This document shows, piece after piece, positions 1-6,951 of a DNA stretch of 11,175 nucleotides (the stretch's first letter is position 1; each line of letters opens with the position of its first letter). The position numbers and the translations under genes are program-made. The stretch is taken from positions 32,208 to 43,382 of the forward strand of contig DHJN01000147.1 of assembly GCA_002404345.1 (NCBI GenBank), written 5' to 3'. The notes beneath the pieces are model-generated. The model was not told where the DNA came from and did not search any database. It worked only from the letters and a program-made list of their open reading frames with translations. Origin of the DNA: Actinobacteria bacterium UBA4719. GTDB lineage: Bacteria; Actinomycetota; Actinomycetes; Actinomycetales; Dermatophilaceae.

Positions 1-233
1 CCGGTGATGACCGCACCGAAGAGAACGGTCTGGGCGAAGATCCCGGCGATCAGGAACTCCCTGTAGTTGCTGCCCCTGACCTCGATCGCGCCGCCGAACA
101 CGTAGGCGAACAGCACGACGAACATGATCGGCTGCAACGTGGTGAACACGAGCAGGTCCGGCACCCGCCTGATCTTGATCAGGTTGCGCTTGGCCACGAC
201 GAAACCGTCGCCGAGGGGGCTCAGGACACTCAT
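1..233 (-). CDS. ABC-2 type transporter permease, DrrB-like (N-terminal part)
   Basis: Partial gene: 77 N-terminal residues are visible and the rest lies beyond the left edge. It is the membrane half of a drug- or lipid-type ABC exporter. The visible part starts MSVLSPLGDGFVVAKRNLIK, a cytoplasmic segment with the basic residues that usually precede the first helix. A hydrophobic span containing QPIMFVVLFAYVFGGAI (about residues 39-55) follows, which is the characteristic first helix of DrrB/ABC-2 permeases. A short polar stretch (EVRGSNYREF) and the start of a second helix (LIAGIFAQTVLFGAVIT) come next. Its ATG overlaps the stop of the ATPase gene in an ATGA arrangement, so the two are almost certainly translationally coupled and form one exporter. 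Family assignment is firm; the substrate cannot be told. Confidence 0.9.
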   Translation of the reverse strand, partial: MSVLSPLGDGFVVAKRNLIKIRRVPDLLVFTTLQPIMFVVLFAYVFGGAIEVRGSNYREFLIAGIFAQTVLFGAVIT

Positions 234-1219
234 CGGAACGCCTGCCGGACCGGCGCGCCGGTCAGCCGGCGGTCGGAGTGCTCGGTCGCATGGCCGGTGA
301 GCGAGAGGAACACGTCGTCCAGAGTGGGACGTCTCAAGCCGACATCGTCCAGGACGATCTGGGCGGCATCCAGCCTGCGCAGTGCGTCGGTGAGCACCGC
401 CGCGCCGCCGCTGACCGGCATGATCAGCGAACGTCGATGGTCGTCCAGGCTGGCCTTGCCCACACCGAGCGGCTCGAGCAGCTCGCGGGCGGCCGCCAGC
501 TGGGTCGCGTCGGACACGGTGATCTCGAGGCGCTCGCCACCGACCTGGGCCTTGAGCTGGTCCGCCGTGCCTTCGGCGATGACCTTGCCATGGTCGATGA
601 CCATGATGTTGTTCGCGAGCAGGTCTGCCTCCTCGAGGTGCTGCGTGGTCAGCAACAGCGAGGTTCCGCCTGCGACCAGTCGCCGGATGACCTCCCACAT
701 GTCGGTCCGGCTACGGGGATCGAGCCCGCTTGTCGGCTCGTCCAGGAAGAGGACCGGCGGGTTGGCAACCAGGGCACCCGCGAGGTCCAGGCGCCGTCGC
801 ATGCCGCCCGAGTAGGTCTTGGCCATGCGGTCACCGGCATCCTCGAGCCGAAACTGGGCCAGCAGCTCGCGCGCGCGGTCACGGCTCGCCTTGCGGCCGA
901 GGTGATAGAGCCGGCCGATCATGTCCAGGTTCTCGAAACCGGTGAGGTACTCGTCGACCGCGGCATACTGCCCGGACAGGCCGATGTGTCGCCGAACCTC
1001 CCGAGGGTCCTTGAGCACGTCGATCCCGGCCACCTCCGCCGTCCCGGAGTCCGGCTTCAACAGGGTCGCCAAGATGCGCACCGCCGTGGTCTTGCCAGCG
1101 CCGTTGGGTCCCAGAAGGCCCAGGACCGAACCTCGCGGCACCGTCACGTCCACGCCGTCGAGGGCCTTGACCCGGCCGTAGTGCTTGACCAGTCCGCGTG
1201 CCCTCACCGCATTCGTCAC
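230..1219 (-). CDS. ABC transporter ATP-binding protein, DrrA/daunorubicin-resistance type
   Basis: Cytoplasmic ATPase that powers the adjacent permease. Numbered from the GTG at 1219 it has 329 residues, the usual DrrA length. Walker A is GPNGAGKT (about 37-44), the Q-loop lies near LSGQYAAVDE, the signature is YSGGMRRRLDLAGAL (136 onward), Walker B is VLFLDEPTSGLDPRSR (156 onward), and the switch histidine is in TTQHLEEAD. The C-terminal quarter, ending with a PTLDDVFLSLTG motif, is typical of the DrrA C-terminal domain. The reading frame is open back to a GTG at 1267 (345 residues), but that extension runs through two tandem 19-bp boxes and has no family-like sequence. I therefore prefer the GTG at 1219; a GTG at 1207 is a third option. 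No Shine-Dalgarno site precedes 1219, so a leaderless message is possible. Function is secure, substrate unknown. Confidence 0.93.
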   Translation of the reverse strand: MTNAVRARGLVKHYGRVKALDGVDVTVPRGSVLGLLGPNGAGKTTAVRILATLLKPDSGTAEVAGIDVLKDPREVRRHIGLSGQYAAVDEYLTGFENLDMIGRLYHLGRKASRDRARELLAQFRLEDAGDRMAKTYSGGMRRRLDLAGALVANPPVLFLDEPTSGLDPRSRTDMWEVIRRLVAGGTSLLLTTQHLEEADLLANNIMVIDHGKVIAEGTADQLKAQVGGERLEITVSDATQLAAARELLEPLGVGKASLDDHRRSLIMPVSGGAAVLTDALRRLDAAQIVLDDVGLRRPTLDDVFLSLTGHATEHSDRRLTGAPVRQAFR

Positions 1220-1222
1220 GTC

Positions 1223-1260
1223 AGAAACTGTTGCACGAAGTAGAAACTGATGCACGAAGT
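1223..1260 (-). repeat. Two tandem 19-bp boxes at the drrA start; candidate operator
   Basis: Two back-to-back 19-bp units, 1223-1241 and 1242-1260, differ at one base (T1231 versus A1250). On the plus strand a unit reads AGAAACTGTTGCACGAAGT. They end 4 bp upstream of the GTG at 1219, where the promoter of the ABC exporter would be expected. Because 19 is not a multiple of three, the two units would encode different peptides if translated, which argues that they are not coding. The core TTGCACGAAGT resembles half of the TetR-type operators often found ahead of drug-exporter operons (inference). No regulator gene is visible in the window on this side; it may lie beyond the left edge. Confidence 0.6.
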
Positions 1261-1285
1261 CCGACACCGGACCACCCGGTTGCGG
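1261..1285 (-). terminator. Weak GC hairpin after ilvA
   Basis: Starting 4 bp beyond the ilvA stop codon, arms 1261-1270 and 1276-1285 pair at 8 of 10 positions (5 bp, a 2x2 mismatch, then 3 bp) around a 5-nt loop. No T-run follows in the direction of transcription. It may slow or end ilvA transcription before the exporter genes, but it is not a classical intrinsic terminator and may be chance in GC-rich DNA. Confidence 0.3.
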
Positions 1286-1289
1286 CGGC

Positions 1290-2522
1290 TCAGCCGAACA
1301 CCACGGAGTACCCCTTGTCGCGCAGGGCCGTCAGCAGCTCCTCGCAGTGTGCACTGCCCTTGGTCTCAAGCTGCACCGCGATCTCGACCTCGTCGACGGG
1401 CAGCGTCGCCCCAGTTCGGACGTGCCCGATCTCCAGGACGTTGGCATCCGCACCGGCCAGATCGGCCAGCAGGACGGCCAGCGAGCCCGGGCTGTCAGGG
1501 ACCCGCACCCGGAACTGCAGGTAGCGCCCGGCAGCGGCCAGACCGTGACGGATGATCCGCAACAACAACAACGGGTCGATGTTGCCGCCGGACAGGACGG
1601 CGACGACGGGCCCGTCATAGAAACCCTTGTCGACATCCCGAAGCCGGGCGACGGCCGCGGCGCCCGCCGGCTCGACGACCAGCTTGGCCCGCTCGAGCAG
1701 GAACAGCAGGGCCCGCGAGAGCGCCTCCTCGCTGACCGTCTCGATCGAGTCGACCAGCTCACGGACGATCGCATACGGCACCTTGCCCGGACAGCCCACC
1801 GCGATGCCGTCGGCCATGGTGGCCATCCTGTCCGTCGCAGCCAACGGCACCGGCCGACCCGCGGCCAGGGACTGCGGGTACGCCGCGGCCTTCTCGGCCT
1901 GCACCCCGATGACCCGCACGTCGGGCCGCGTGGCCTTGACAGCTGTCGCGATGCCGGCGAGCAGCCCGCCGCCACCCACGCTGACGAGGATGGTCCGGAC
2001 GTCAGGGCACTGCTCGAGGATCTCCAGCCCGCAGGTCCCCTGCCCGGCGACGATGTCGACGTGGTCGAACGGGTGAATCAGGACAGCACCGGTCTCGGCC
2101 TCGAACTGCCGTGCCCTGACAAGGCATTCGTCAATGCTGGTGCCTATCTGCTCGACACGGGCGCCGTACCCCCGGGTCGCCATCAGCTTGGGGATCGGCG
2201 CGCCCAGAGGCATGAAGACGGTCGAGGTGATCCCCAGCATCTGGGCCGCGAGCGCCACACCCTGAGCGTGGTTCCCGGCGCTGGCCGCGACCACGCCGCG
2301 GGCCTTCTCCTCGTCACTGAGGCGGGACATGCGCGTGTAGGCGCCGCGGATCTTGAAGGACCCAGCGCGCTGCAGGTTCTCGCACTTGAGGTAGACATCA
2401 CTGCCCACGCGATCGGACAGCGCGCGGCTGAACTCGAGCGGGGTGGGACGGACGATGCCGCTGAGCAGGTCTTGCGCAGCGAGCACGTCGTCAAGGGTCA
2501 CGGGCAGCGACGTTGATGCCAT
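1290..2522 (-). CDS. ilvA: Threonine ammonia-lyase (threonine dehydratase) with one ACT domain
   Basis: PLP-dependent fold-type II enzyme that deaminates L-threonine to 2-oxobutyrate and ammonia, the entry step to isoleucine; some members act catabolically or on serine. The 410 residues fit the medium form with one C-terminal ACT domain. Visible landmarks are the PLP lysine K57 in GSFKIRG, the substrate-loop motif SAGNHAQG (81-88), the phosphate-binding glycine loop SVGGGGLLAG (181-190), and SGGNIDP (311-317) near the end of the catalytic domain. An ACT domain follows at about 335-408 (FRVRVPDSPGSLAVLLADLAG), suggesting allosteric control by an amino acid. The ATG at 2522 is preceded by GGAGG at 2535-2539, a rather long 12-nt spacing. 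It lies downstream of metB on the same strand with a short glmL-like remnant between them, so co-transcription is likely. Which role, biosynthetic or catabolic, cannot be decided from sequence alone. Confidence 0.95.
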   Translation of the reverse strand: MASTSLPVTLDDVLAAQDLLSGIVRPTPLEFSRALSDRVGSDVYLKCENLQRAGSFKIRGAYTRMSRLSDEEKARGVVAASAGNHAQGVALAAQMLGITSTVFMPLGAPIPKLMATRGYGARVEQIGTSIDECLVRARQFEAETGAVLIHPFDHVDIVAGQGTCGLEILEQCPDVRTILVSVGGGGLLAGIATAVKATRPDVRVIGVQAEKAAAYPQSLAAGRPVPLAATDRMATMADGIAVGCPGKVPYAIVRELVDSIETVSEEALSRALLFLLERAKLVVEPAGAAAVARLRDVDKGFYDGPVVAVLSGGNIDPLLLLRIIRHGLAAAGRYLQFRVRVPDSPGSLAVLLADLAGADANVLEIGHVRTGATLPVDEVEIAVQLETKGSAHCEELLTALRDKGYSVVFG

Positions 2523-2531
2523 CCGCGCAGG

Positions 2532-2609
2532 CTACCTCCGGGGGCTGCCATCCGCGGGGTCGACGAGGACGGCTTTGGTGAAGGTCGACCCGAAGTCGAC
2601 ACACAGCAC
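2532..2609 (-). pseudogene. Truncated N-terminus of a GlmL/MutL-type ASKHA protein (remnant)
   Basis: Between metB and ilvA a 25-codon frame reads, from a GTG at 2609, VLCVDFGSTFTKAVLVDPAD and then GSPRR before TAG at 2532-2534. The string CVDFGSTFTKAVLVD matches the phosphate-1 ATP-binding loop that opens GlmL/MutL proteins (accessory ASKHA-fold proteins of glutamate mutase and ornithine aminomutase systems), which are normally several hundred residues long. Everything after this loop is missing, and ilvA starts 10 bp later. The GTG sits close behind the metB stop (TGA at 2615-2617), with GAGG only 3 nt before it. The best reading is the stub of a gene deleted internally, leaving its start and perhaps its translational coupling. 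Its stop overlaps the region of the ilvA ribosome-binding site, so a leader-peptide role is an alternative. Recognition rests on a short stretch. Confidence 0.6.
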
Positions 2610-2614
2610 CTGCC

Positions 2615-3820
2615 TCAACCGGCGGTCTTGGTCAGCGCGCGGTCGAGGTCGTCGATGAGGTCCCCAACGTCCTCGATGCCGGTCGACAGACGCACGAGGT
2701 CGGCGGGCACCTCCAGCTCGGTGCCGCGGACCGAGGCGTGAGTCATACGGGCGGGGTGCTCAATCAGCGACTCGACGCCGCCGAGGCTCTCACCCAGGGT
2801 CCAGATCTCCGTGGCGCCGCAGATGTCGACCGCCTGCTGCTCGCCACCTCCGGCCTGGAAGGAGACCATGCCGCCGTAGCGCCTCATCTGCTTCGTGGCG
2901 ACGTCGTGGCCGGGGTGGCCGGGCAGACCCGGGTAGTGCACGGCCGTGACCGCGCGGTGACCCTGGAGGAACTCGACAACCTTCTCGGCGTTGTCACAGT
3001 GGCGGTCCATCCGCACGCCGAGGGTCTTCAGACCACGCAGCACCAGCCACGCGTCGAACGGTCCGGCGATCGCGCCCATGGAGTTCTGGTGGAAGGCAAT
3101 GCGCTCTTGCGCGTCCTCGAACCCTGCAACCGCAATGGTTTTCGCCGTGACGACCGCGCCCCCGACGACATCGCTGTGGCCACCGCAGTACTTCGTGGTC
3201 GAGTGCATCACGACGTCAGCGCCGAGGGCCAGCGGTTGCTGGAGGTAGGGCGTGGCGAACGTGTTGTCCACCGCAAGAATGGCACCAGCGTGGTGGGCGA
3301 CGGCCGCGAGCGCGGCGATGTCGGCGATGCCCAGCAGCGGGTTGGTCGGCGTCTCGACCCAGACCATCTTCGTCTGACCCGGTCGGATCGCGGCTCGCAC
3401 GGCCTCGACGTCGGAGATCCTGGCGATCGTGTGCTCCACCCCCCAGGGCAGGGCGACCTTGTTCAGCAGGCGGTAGGTGCCGCCATAGGCATCGGTGGGA
3501 ACGACGACATGGTCACCGGGTTTGAGCAGCGCCCGGATGACCGTGTCCTGCCCGGCCAGACCCGAGGCGAATGCGAAACCGCGGCCACCGCCCTCGAGCG
3601 CTGCGAGGCACTCCTCCAGCGCGGTGCGGGTCGGGTTGGCCGAACGGCTGTACTCATAGCCGCCCCGGAGGCCGCCGACGCCGTCCTGCTTGTAGGTCGA
3701 GACCTGGTAGATCGCCGGCACGACGGCTCCGGTCTGTTGGTCCGGTTCCTGCCCCGCATGGATCGCACGGGTGTTGAAGCCAGCGTCGTTACCGGGGTCC
3801 TGGGTCTTCGCGGAGGCCAT
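2615..3820 (-). CDS. metB: Cystathionine gamma-synthase / gamma-lyase (Cys/Met metabolism PLP enzyme)
   Basis: Cytoplasmic PLP enzyme of transsulfuration. As a synthase it joins an activated homoserine ester and cysteine into cystathionine; as a lyase it splits cystathionine to cysteine, 2-oxobutyrate and ammonia. Sequence cannot cleanly separate the two, and some actinobacterial MetB enzymes do both. From the ATG at 3820 it has 401 residues. Landmarks: Y57 and R59 in YEYSRSANPTR (PLP phosphate contacts from the partner subunit), SGLAGQDT (86-93), D185 in LAVDNTFATPYLQQP, and the Schiff-base lysine K210 in HSTTKYCGGHSD. The frame stays open 30 codons further upstream, but MASAKTQDPGNDAGFNTRAI is the usual N-terminus and the extension runs toward lacI. 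No Shine-Dalgarno precedes 3820; a -10-like TAGCCT sits 7 nt upstream, so it may be leaderless. Neighbours lacI and ilvA are on the same strand. Confidence 0.93.
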   Translation of the reverse strand: MASAKTQDPGNDAGFNTRAIHAGQEPDQQTGAVVPAIYQVSTYKQDGVGGLRGGYEYSRSANPTRTALEECLAALEGGGRGFAFASGLAGQDTVIRALLKPGDHVVVPTDAYGGTYRLLNKVALPWGVEHTIARISDVEAVRAAIRPGQTKMVWVETPTNPLLGIADIAALAAVAHHAGAILAVDNTFATPYLQQPLALGADVVMHSTTKYCGGHSDVVGGAVVTAKTIAVAGFEDAQERIAFHQNSMGAIAGPFDAWLVLRGLKTLGVRMDRHCDNAEKVVEFLQGHRAVTAVHYPGLPGHPGHDVATKQMRRYGGMVSFQAGGGEQQAVDICGATEIWTLGESLGGVESLIEHPARMTHASVRGTELEVPADLVRLSTGIEDVGDLIDDLDRALTKTAG

Positions 3821-3827
3821 GTCGTCA

Positions 3828-3833
3828 AGGCTA
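3828..3833 (-). promoter_or_regulatory. Possible -10 element for leaderless metB transcription
   Basis: On the minus strand TAGCCT fits the actinobacterial TANNNT -10 pattern and ends exactly 7 nt before the metB ATG, the spacing expected when transcription begins at the start codon. No convincing -35 hexamer is seen 16-18 nt further upstream. A match of this length arises often by chance; support comes mainly from the position and from the missing ribosome-binding site. Confidence 0.3.
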
Positions 3834-3870
3834 CGCGAGCCGCCCACGATGCGAGACGGAGCAGCGGCGG

Positions 3871-4905
3871 TCAGGAACCCGGCGACGGCGACAGTGCCGT
3901 ACAGCCGCATGAGGAGCGGAGGACGATCTGGGTCGGGAGCACCAGGGCCCTGCGCACCGGCTGTCCGCCGAAGATCCGGTCATGCAGCCGTGTTGCGGCG
4001 AGCCGACCGAGCTCACGGACCGGCTGGCGGACAGTGGTCAGACCCGGGGAGATGTAGCGGGCGGCCGAGACGTCATCCCACCCCACCAGGACCAAGTCGT
4101 CCGGCAGGTGAAGTCCGTTGTCCTGCAGGCGTTTCATGATGGCCAGGGCAAGGTCGTCGTTGCCGCAGACGAGCCCGTCGACCTTCACGCGTCGCCTCAG
4201 GATGTCCTCCGCGACCTGCACCCCGGCAAGCTCGACCAGAGGTACCCGCAGGGGAGGGCGGCGCAACGGCATCTGTGCGACGACGTGAGCCTTTCGGAAT
4301 CCGGAGTAGCGCTCCGACACGTCGGGGGAGATGTCCGGATCGCCAACGAAGACCAGATGCGAGCGACCGTGTTGGAAGAGATGAGAGGTGAGCAGTGTGG
4401 CGTTCCCCAGGTTCTCGGCCCGCACCGAGTCGCAGCCAGCCACGTCGGGCCGCGCGAGCAACACCACCGGCAACCCGCGGGACAGGGCGTGCACCACCGA
4501 GTCGGGCACGGTGTTGGCTCCGATGACCATGCCGTCGACGCGCTTGGCCAGAGCATGAAGCGCCTCAGAGGAATCGTATCGACGCCGGGCAACGACGAGG
4601 GTGACGCTCTGGCCCAGCTCCGCGGCCGCGGACTCGTAACCCACGATGAGCTCGGAGTCGTAGGAACCGGCGAGGTCCGAAAGCACCAGCGCGTGCGCCC
4701 CGTACCGTGGAGCAGCGGCCACCTGGGACCGGTTGCGCGGCGAGTAACCCAGCTCACGGGCGGCGGCGATCACCTTCGCGCGAGCCGAGTCGGAGGCCGG
4801 GGCTCTGCCCTCGAACACCCGCGAGACGGTTGCCGTCGAGACGCCGGCCTTGCGCGCAACGGTGTGAAGTGTCACTGCGACAACGGAATCGCCGTCCTGC
4901 GCCAT
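3871..4905 (-). CDS. LacI-family transcriptional regulator
   Basis: DNA-binding regulator of 344 residues, normal for the family. The N-terminal helix-turn-helix VTLHTVARKAGVSTATVSRV (about 11-30) and the hinge-side motif ARAKVIAAARELGYSPR (41-57) are classical LacI/GalR. A periplasmic-binding-protein-like sensor domain follows, with LVLSDLAGSYDSELIVGYE near its start, VDGLVCGNDDLALAIMKRL (242-260), VLVGWDDVSAARYISPGLTTVRQP (272-295) and the C-terminal LPTQIVLRSSCG. The ATG at 4905 follows a strong GGAGGGGGAGAA site; the 31-residue upstream extension is not family-like. The ligand is unknown. The gene is divergent from msrA and lies 50 bp upstream of metB on the same strand, so it could control either side or a distant sugar operon. 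The sensor domain suggests a small ligand, typically a sugar or nucleoside, not an amino acid, so a sulfur-metabolism role is only a guess from position. Confidence 0.95.
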   Translation of the reverse strand: MAQDGDSVVAVTLHTVARKAGVSTATVSRVFEGRAPASDSARAKVIAAARELGYSPRNRSQVAAAPRYGAHALVLSDLAGSYDSELIVGYESAAAELGQSVTLVVARRRYDSSEALHALAKRVDGMVIGANTVPDSVVHALSRGLPVVLLARPDVAGCDSVRAENLGNATLLTSHLFQHGRSHLVFVGDPDISPDVSERYSGFRKAHVVAQMPLRRPPLRVPLVELAGVQVAEDILRRRVKVDGLVCGNDDLALAIMKRLQDNGLHLPDDLVLVGWDDVSAARYISPGLTTVRQPVRELGRLAATRLHDRIFGGQPVRRALVLPTQIVLRSSCGCTALSPSPGS

Positions 4906-4918
4906 TTCTCCCCCTCCC
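4906..4918 (-). promoter_or_regulatory. Strong ribosome-binding site that fixes the lacI start
   Basis: The minus strand reads GGGAGGGGGAGAA directly before ATG at 4905, a purine tract complementary to the 16S rRNA 3' end. It decides for the 344-residue product over the longer open frame that reaches 4998. Confidence 0.7.
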
Positions 4919-5041
4919 GGACCCCCGCGGCACCACAGACGGCACAGCGTCCTCGCGAGCCGATCCTGACAGACAGCCAACAGATGATCAACGGCCACAC
5001 CGACAGACCCCCGGTCGGTCGAACCGTGTCAGACTTGTGCT

Positions 5042-5740
5042 GTGTTTGGATCCGCGAAGCGCACGATGACCACCGCCGACACATCCCTGCCGGGACGGAG
5101 TACGCCCCTGCCGGACCTGCCCGACCGCCATGTCGTGCTGGGCACGTCGATGCTCGGTCCCTGGCCGGCCGGCACCGAGGTCCTCTACGTCGCGGTGGGT
5201 TGCTTCTGGGGTGCCGAGCGCATCTTCTGGAAGCTGCCCGGCGTGGTGACCACCGCGGTCGGATACATGGGGGGCTACACCCCCAACGCGACATACGAGG
5301 AGGTGTGCAGTGGCCGCACGGGACACACCGAGGCGGTGCTCATCGCGTATGACGCGTCACTGATCTCCCCGGAGCTGCTGCTCAAGGCGTTCTGGGAGAA
5401 CCACGACCCGACGCAGGGCTTCCGCCAGGGAAACGACGTGGGCACGCAGTACCGCAGCGCGGTCTACTGGACGACCGCCGGCCAGGAAGCGGCGGCACGG
5501 ACAACCCGTGAGGCGTTCCAGATCGTGTTGAAGGGCAACGGTTTTGGCGACATCACCACTGAGCTGCGGCCCGCCGAGGGAGCCGGCCCCTTCTACTACG
5601 CGGAGGGCTACCACCAGCAGTACCTCCACAAGAACCCCGGCGGCTACTGCAACCACGGCCCCAACGGCATGACCTGCCCCGTCGGTCTGGTGCGCCAGGA
5701 TGAGGTGCCCGCCCAGAAGGACGTCCTTCCGCCGAGATGA
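5042..5740 (+). CDS. msrA: Peptide-methionine (S)-S-oxide reductase MsrA
   Basis: Repairs methionine-S-sulfoxide in proteins and free methionine, using thioredoxin as reductant in the cytoplasm. The product has 232 residues from GTG 5042. The catalytic cysteine is C54 in [12 protein letters not shown]; the substrate-binding motifs [18 protein letters not shown] and [20 protein letters not shown] are intact. Two recycling cysteines, C203 and C212, sit in the C-terminal [15 protein letters not shown], the three-cysteine arrangement also seen in E. coli MsrA. An ATG at 5066 would give 224 residues. The GTG is preferred because MsrA proteins of this long type usually begin a little ahead of the LPGRSTPLP stretch, but neither has a good ribosome-binding site. 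It diverges from lacI across 136 bp and is followed 13 nt later by the methyltransferase gene, so the two probably share a transcript. Confidence 0.96.
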   Translation: MFGSAKRTMTTADTSLPGRSTPLPDLPDRHVVLGTSMLGPWPAGTEVLYVAVGCFWGAERIFWKLPGVVTTAVGYMGGYTPNATYEEVCSGRTGHTEAVLIAYDASLISPELLLKAFWENHDPTQGFRQGNDVGTQYRSAVYWTTAGQEAAARTTREAFQIVLKGNGFGDITTELRPAEGAGPFYYAEGYHQQYLHKNPGGYCNHGPNGMTCPVGLVRQDEVPAQKDVLPPR

Positions 5741-5753
5741 TCAGCCGCCTCCG

Positions 5754-6947
5754 ATGAGTGACGCCTTCTCCTTTCAGGTCCTGCGACGCTTTCCCGACGT
5801 CGAGGCCGACAACCTCGTGGCGGTGGACGCCACCGACCGGCTCGTCCTGGCCGAGGCCGGTGCTGCCGTCCAGGCCGCACCGGCCGGCCGGGTCGTCGTG
5901 GTCGGAGACCGGTATGGCGCCATGACGCTCGGCGCGATGGCGCTGCACGGGGCGGAGGACGTTCGAGTGCATCAGGACCCCATCACCGGCGAGCAAGCCT
6001 TGGCAGACAACGCGATTCGAGCGGAGCTCAATGCGATTCGAGCGGAGGGCAACGCGACTCGAGCGGGGCTGACCAGTGGTTACCGTCAGCTCCCACTCGC
6101 CGCGGAGCTGTTCACCGGGGCCACGGTCGTCCTCGGTCAGCTCCCCAAGAGCCTCGACGCGCTGCGGGAGATCACCCAGCTTGCAGCAGCCCACGCCGAT
6201 CCCGACGTCACGATGTTCCTCGGTGGACGGGTCAAGCACATGACCCACGCCATGAACGACGTGCTCAGCGACAGCTTCGCCGACCTGCGGGCATCCCTGG
6301 CACAACAGAAGTCCCGGGTCCTGGTGGCCAGCGGGCCTCGGCCGGCAGCCGAACCCGGCGCGACGGCATACCCGCTGCGAGCGCAACACCCCGACCTCGA
6401 CCTGTGGGTCTGCGCGCACGGCGCAGCCTTCGCGGGGACCAAGCTCGACATCGGGACGCGATTTCTTCTGGAGTTCGTTGACCGGATGCACCCGGCTGCC
6501 AGCACGGCGGTGGACCTCGGCTGTGGCACCGGCGTCATCGCCGCGACCCTGGCCCGGGCCCGCCCGCAGCTGAGCGTGCTGGCCACGGACGAGTCGGCGG
6601 GGGCCGTGTCGTCGGCGTTGGCCACCATGGCGGCCAACGGGTTGACCGAGCGCGTGCAGGTCCTTCGGGACGACGCGATGTCGTCCCGGCCTGATGCCAG
6701 CGTGGACCTGATCGTGTGCAACCCGCCCTTCCACCTCGGCACCTCGGTGCATGCCGGGGCCGCCTTGCGGCTTTTCGAGGCTGCGGGTCGGGTCCTGCGG
6801 CCCGAAGGTCAGCTGTGGACCGTGTTCAACTCCCATCTCCCCTATCGCAGCCAGCTCAGCCGCGCTGTCGGGCCCACGCGCGTCATCGGCCGCAACGCGA
6901 AGTTCACCGTCGCCGTGTCGACGAAGCCACCCCTGCACCTGGCCTGA
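5754..6947 (+). CDS. RsmC/RlmG-type rRNA (guanine-N2)-methyltransferase
   Basis: SAM-dependent methyltransferase of 397 residues with the two-domain build of RsmC (16S rRNA G1207) and RlmG (23S rRNA G1835); length is nearer RlmG. The C-terminal domain holds motif I VDLGCGTGV (253-261), the acidic SAM-ribose contact in LATDES (276-281), and the catalytic NPPFH (323-327) typical of exocyclic-amino methyltransferases. The N-terminal half (about 1-210) is the degenerate methyltransferase-like domain used for RNA recognition, with VVVVGDRYGAMTL near its start. Residues 86-106 are a three-fold seven-residue repeat encoded by 21-nt units. The ATG at 5754 is chosen because MSDAFSFQVLRRFPD starts the domain and lies just past the msrA stop; no clear ribosome-binding site is visible, suggesting translation coupled to msrA. 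The exact target nucleotide is not deducible. Confidence 0.88.
   Translation: MSDAFSFQVLRRFPDVEADNLVAVDATDRLVLAEAGAAVQAAPAGRVVVVGDRYGAMTLGAMALHGAEDVRVHQDPITGEQALADNAIRAELNAIRAEGNATRAGLTSGYRQLPLAAELFTGATVVLGQLPKSLDALREITQLAAAHADPDVTMFLGGRVKHMTHAMNDVLSDSFADLRASLAQQKSRVLVASGPRPAAEPGATAYPLRAQHPDLDLWVCAHGAAFAGTKLDIGTRFLLEFVDRMHPAASTAVDLGCGTGVIAATLARARPQLSVLATDESAGAVSSALATMAANGLTERVQVLRDDAMSSRPDASVDLIVCNPPFHLGTSVHAGAALRLFEAAGRVLRPEGQLWTVFNSHLPYRSQLSRAVGPTRVIGRNAKFTVAVSTKPPLHLA
6009..6071 (+). repeat. Three in-frame 21-nt tandem repeats in the methyltransferase gene
   Basis: Units 6009-6029, 6030-6050 and 6051-6071 encode NAIRAEL, NAIRAEG and NATRAGL. Units 1 and 2 match at 18 of 21 bases, units 1 and 3 at 18 of 21, units 2 and 3 at 15 of 21. 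The seven-residue period would lengthen an amphipathic helix by about two turns per copy. Confidence 0.9.
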
Positions 6948-6951
6948 CCGC

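Noticed and set aside
278..1243. Long plus-strand open frame opposite the ABC ATPase gene
   Set aside because: It is antisense to a gene with intact Walker and signature motifs. Its translation has no recognisable domain, and long antisense frames are common in GC-rich DNA.
2738..4057. Plus-strand 439-codon open frame opposite metB and lacI
   Set aside because: It spans two clear genes on the other strand and gives a low-complexity Arg/Asp/Val-rich product without motifs.
4952..4959. CTCGCGAG palindrome between lacI and msrA as a LacI operator
   Set aside because: It has the central CG of LacI operators but the symmetry does not extend beyond 8 bp, which is expected by chance in this composition.
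5553..6938. Minus-strand 461-codon open frame opposite msrA and the methyltransferase
   Set aside because: The opposite strand has complete catalytic motifs in both genes; this frame gives a histidine/arginine-rich product typical of shadow frames.
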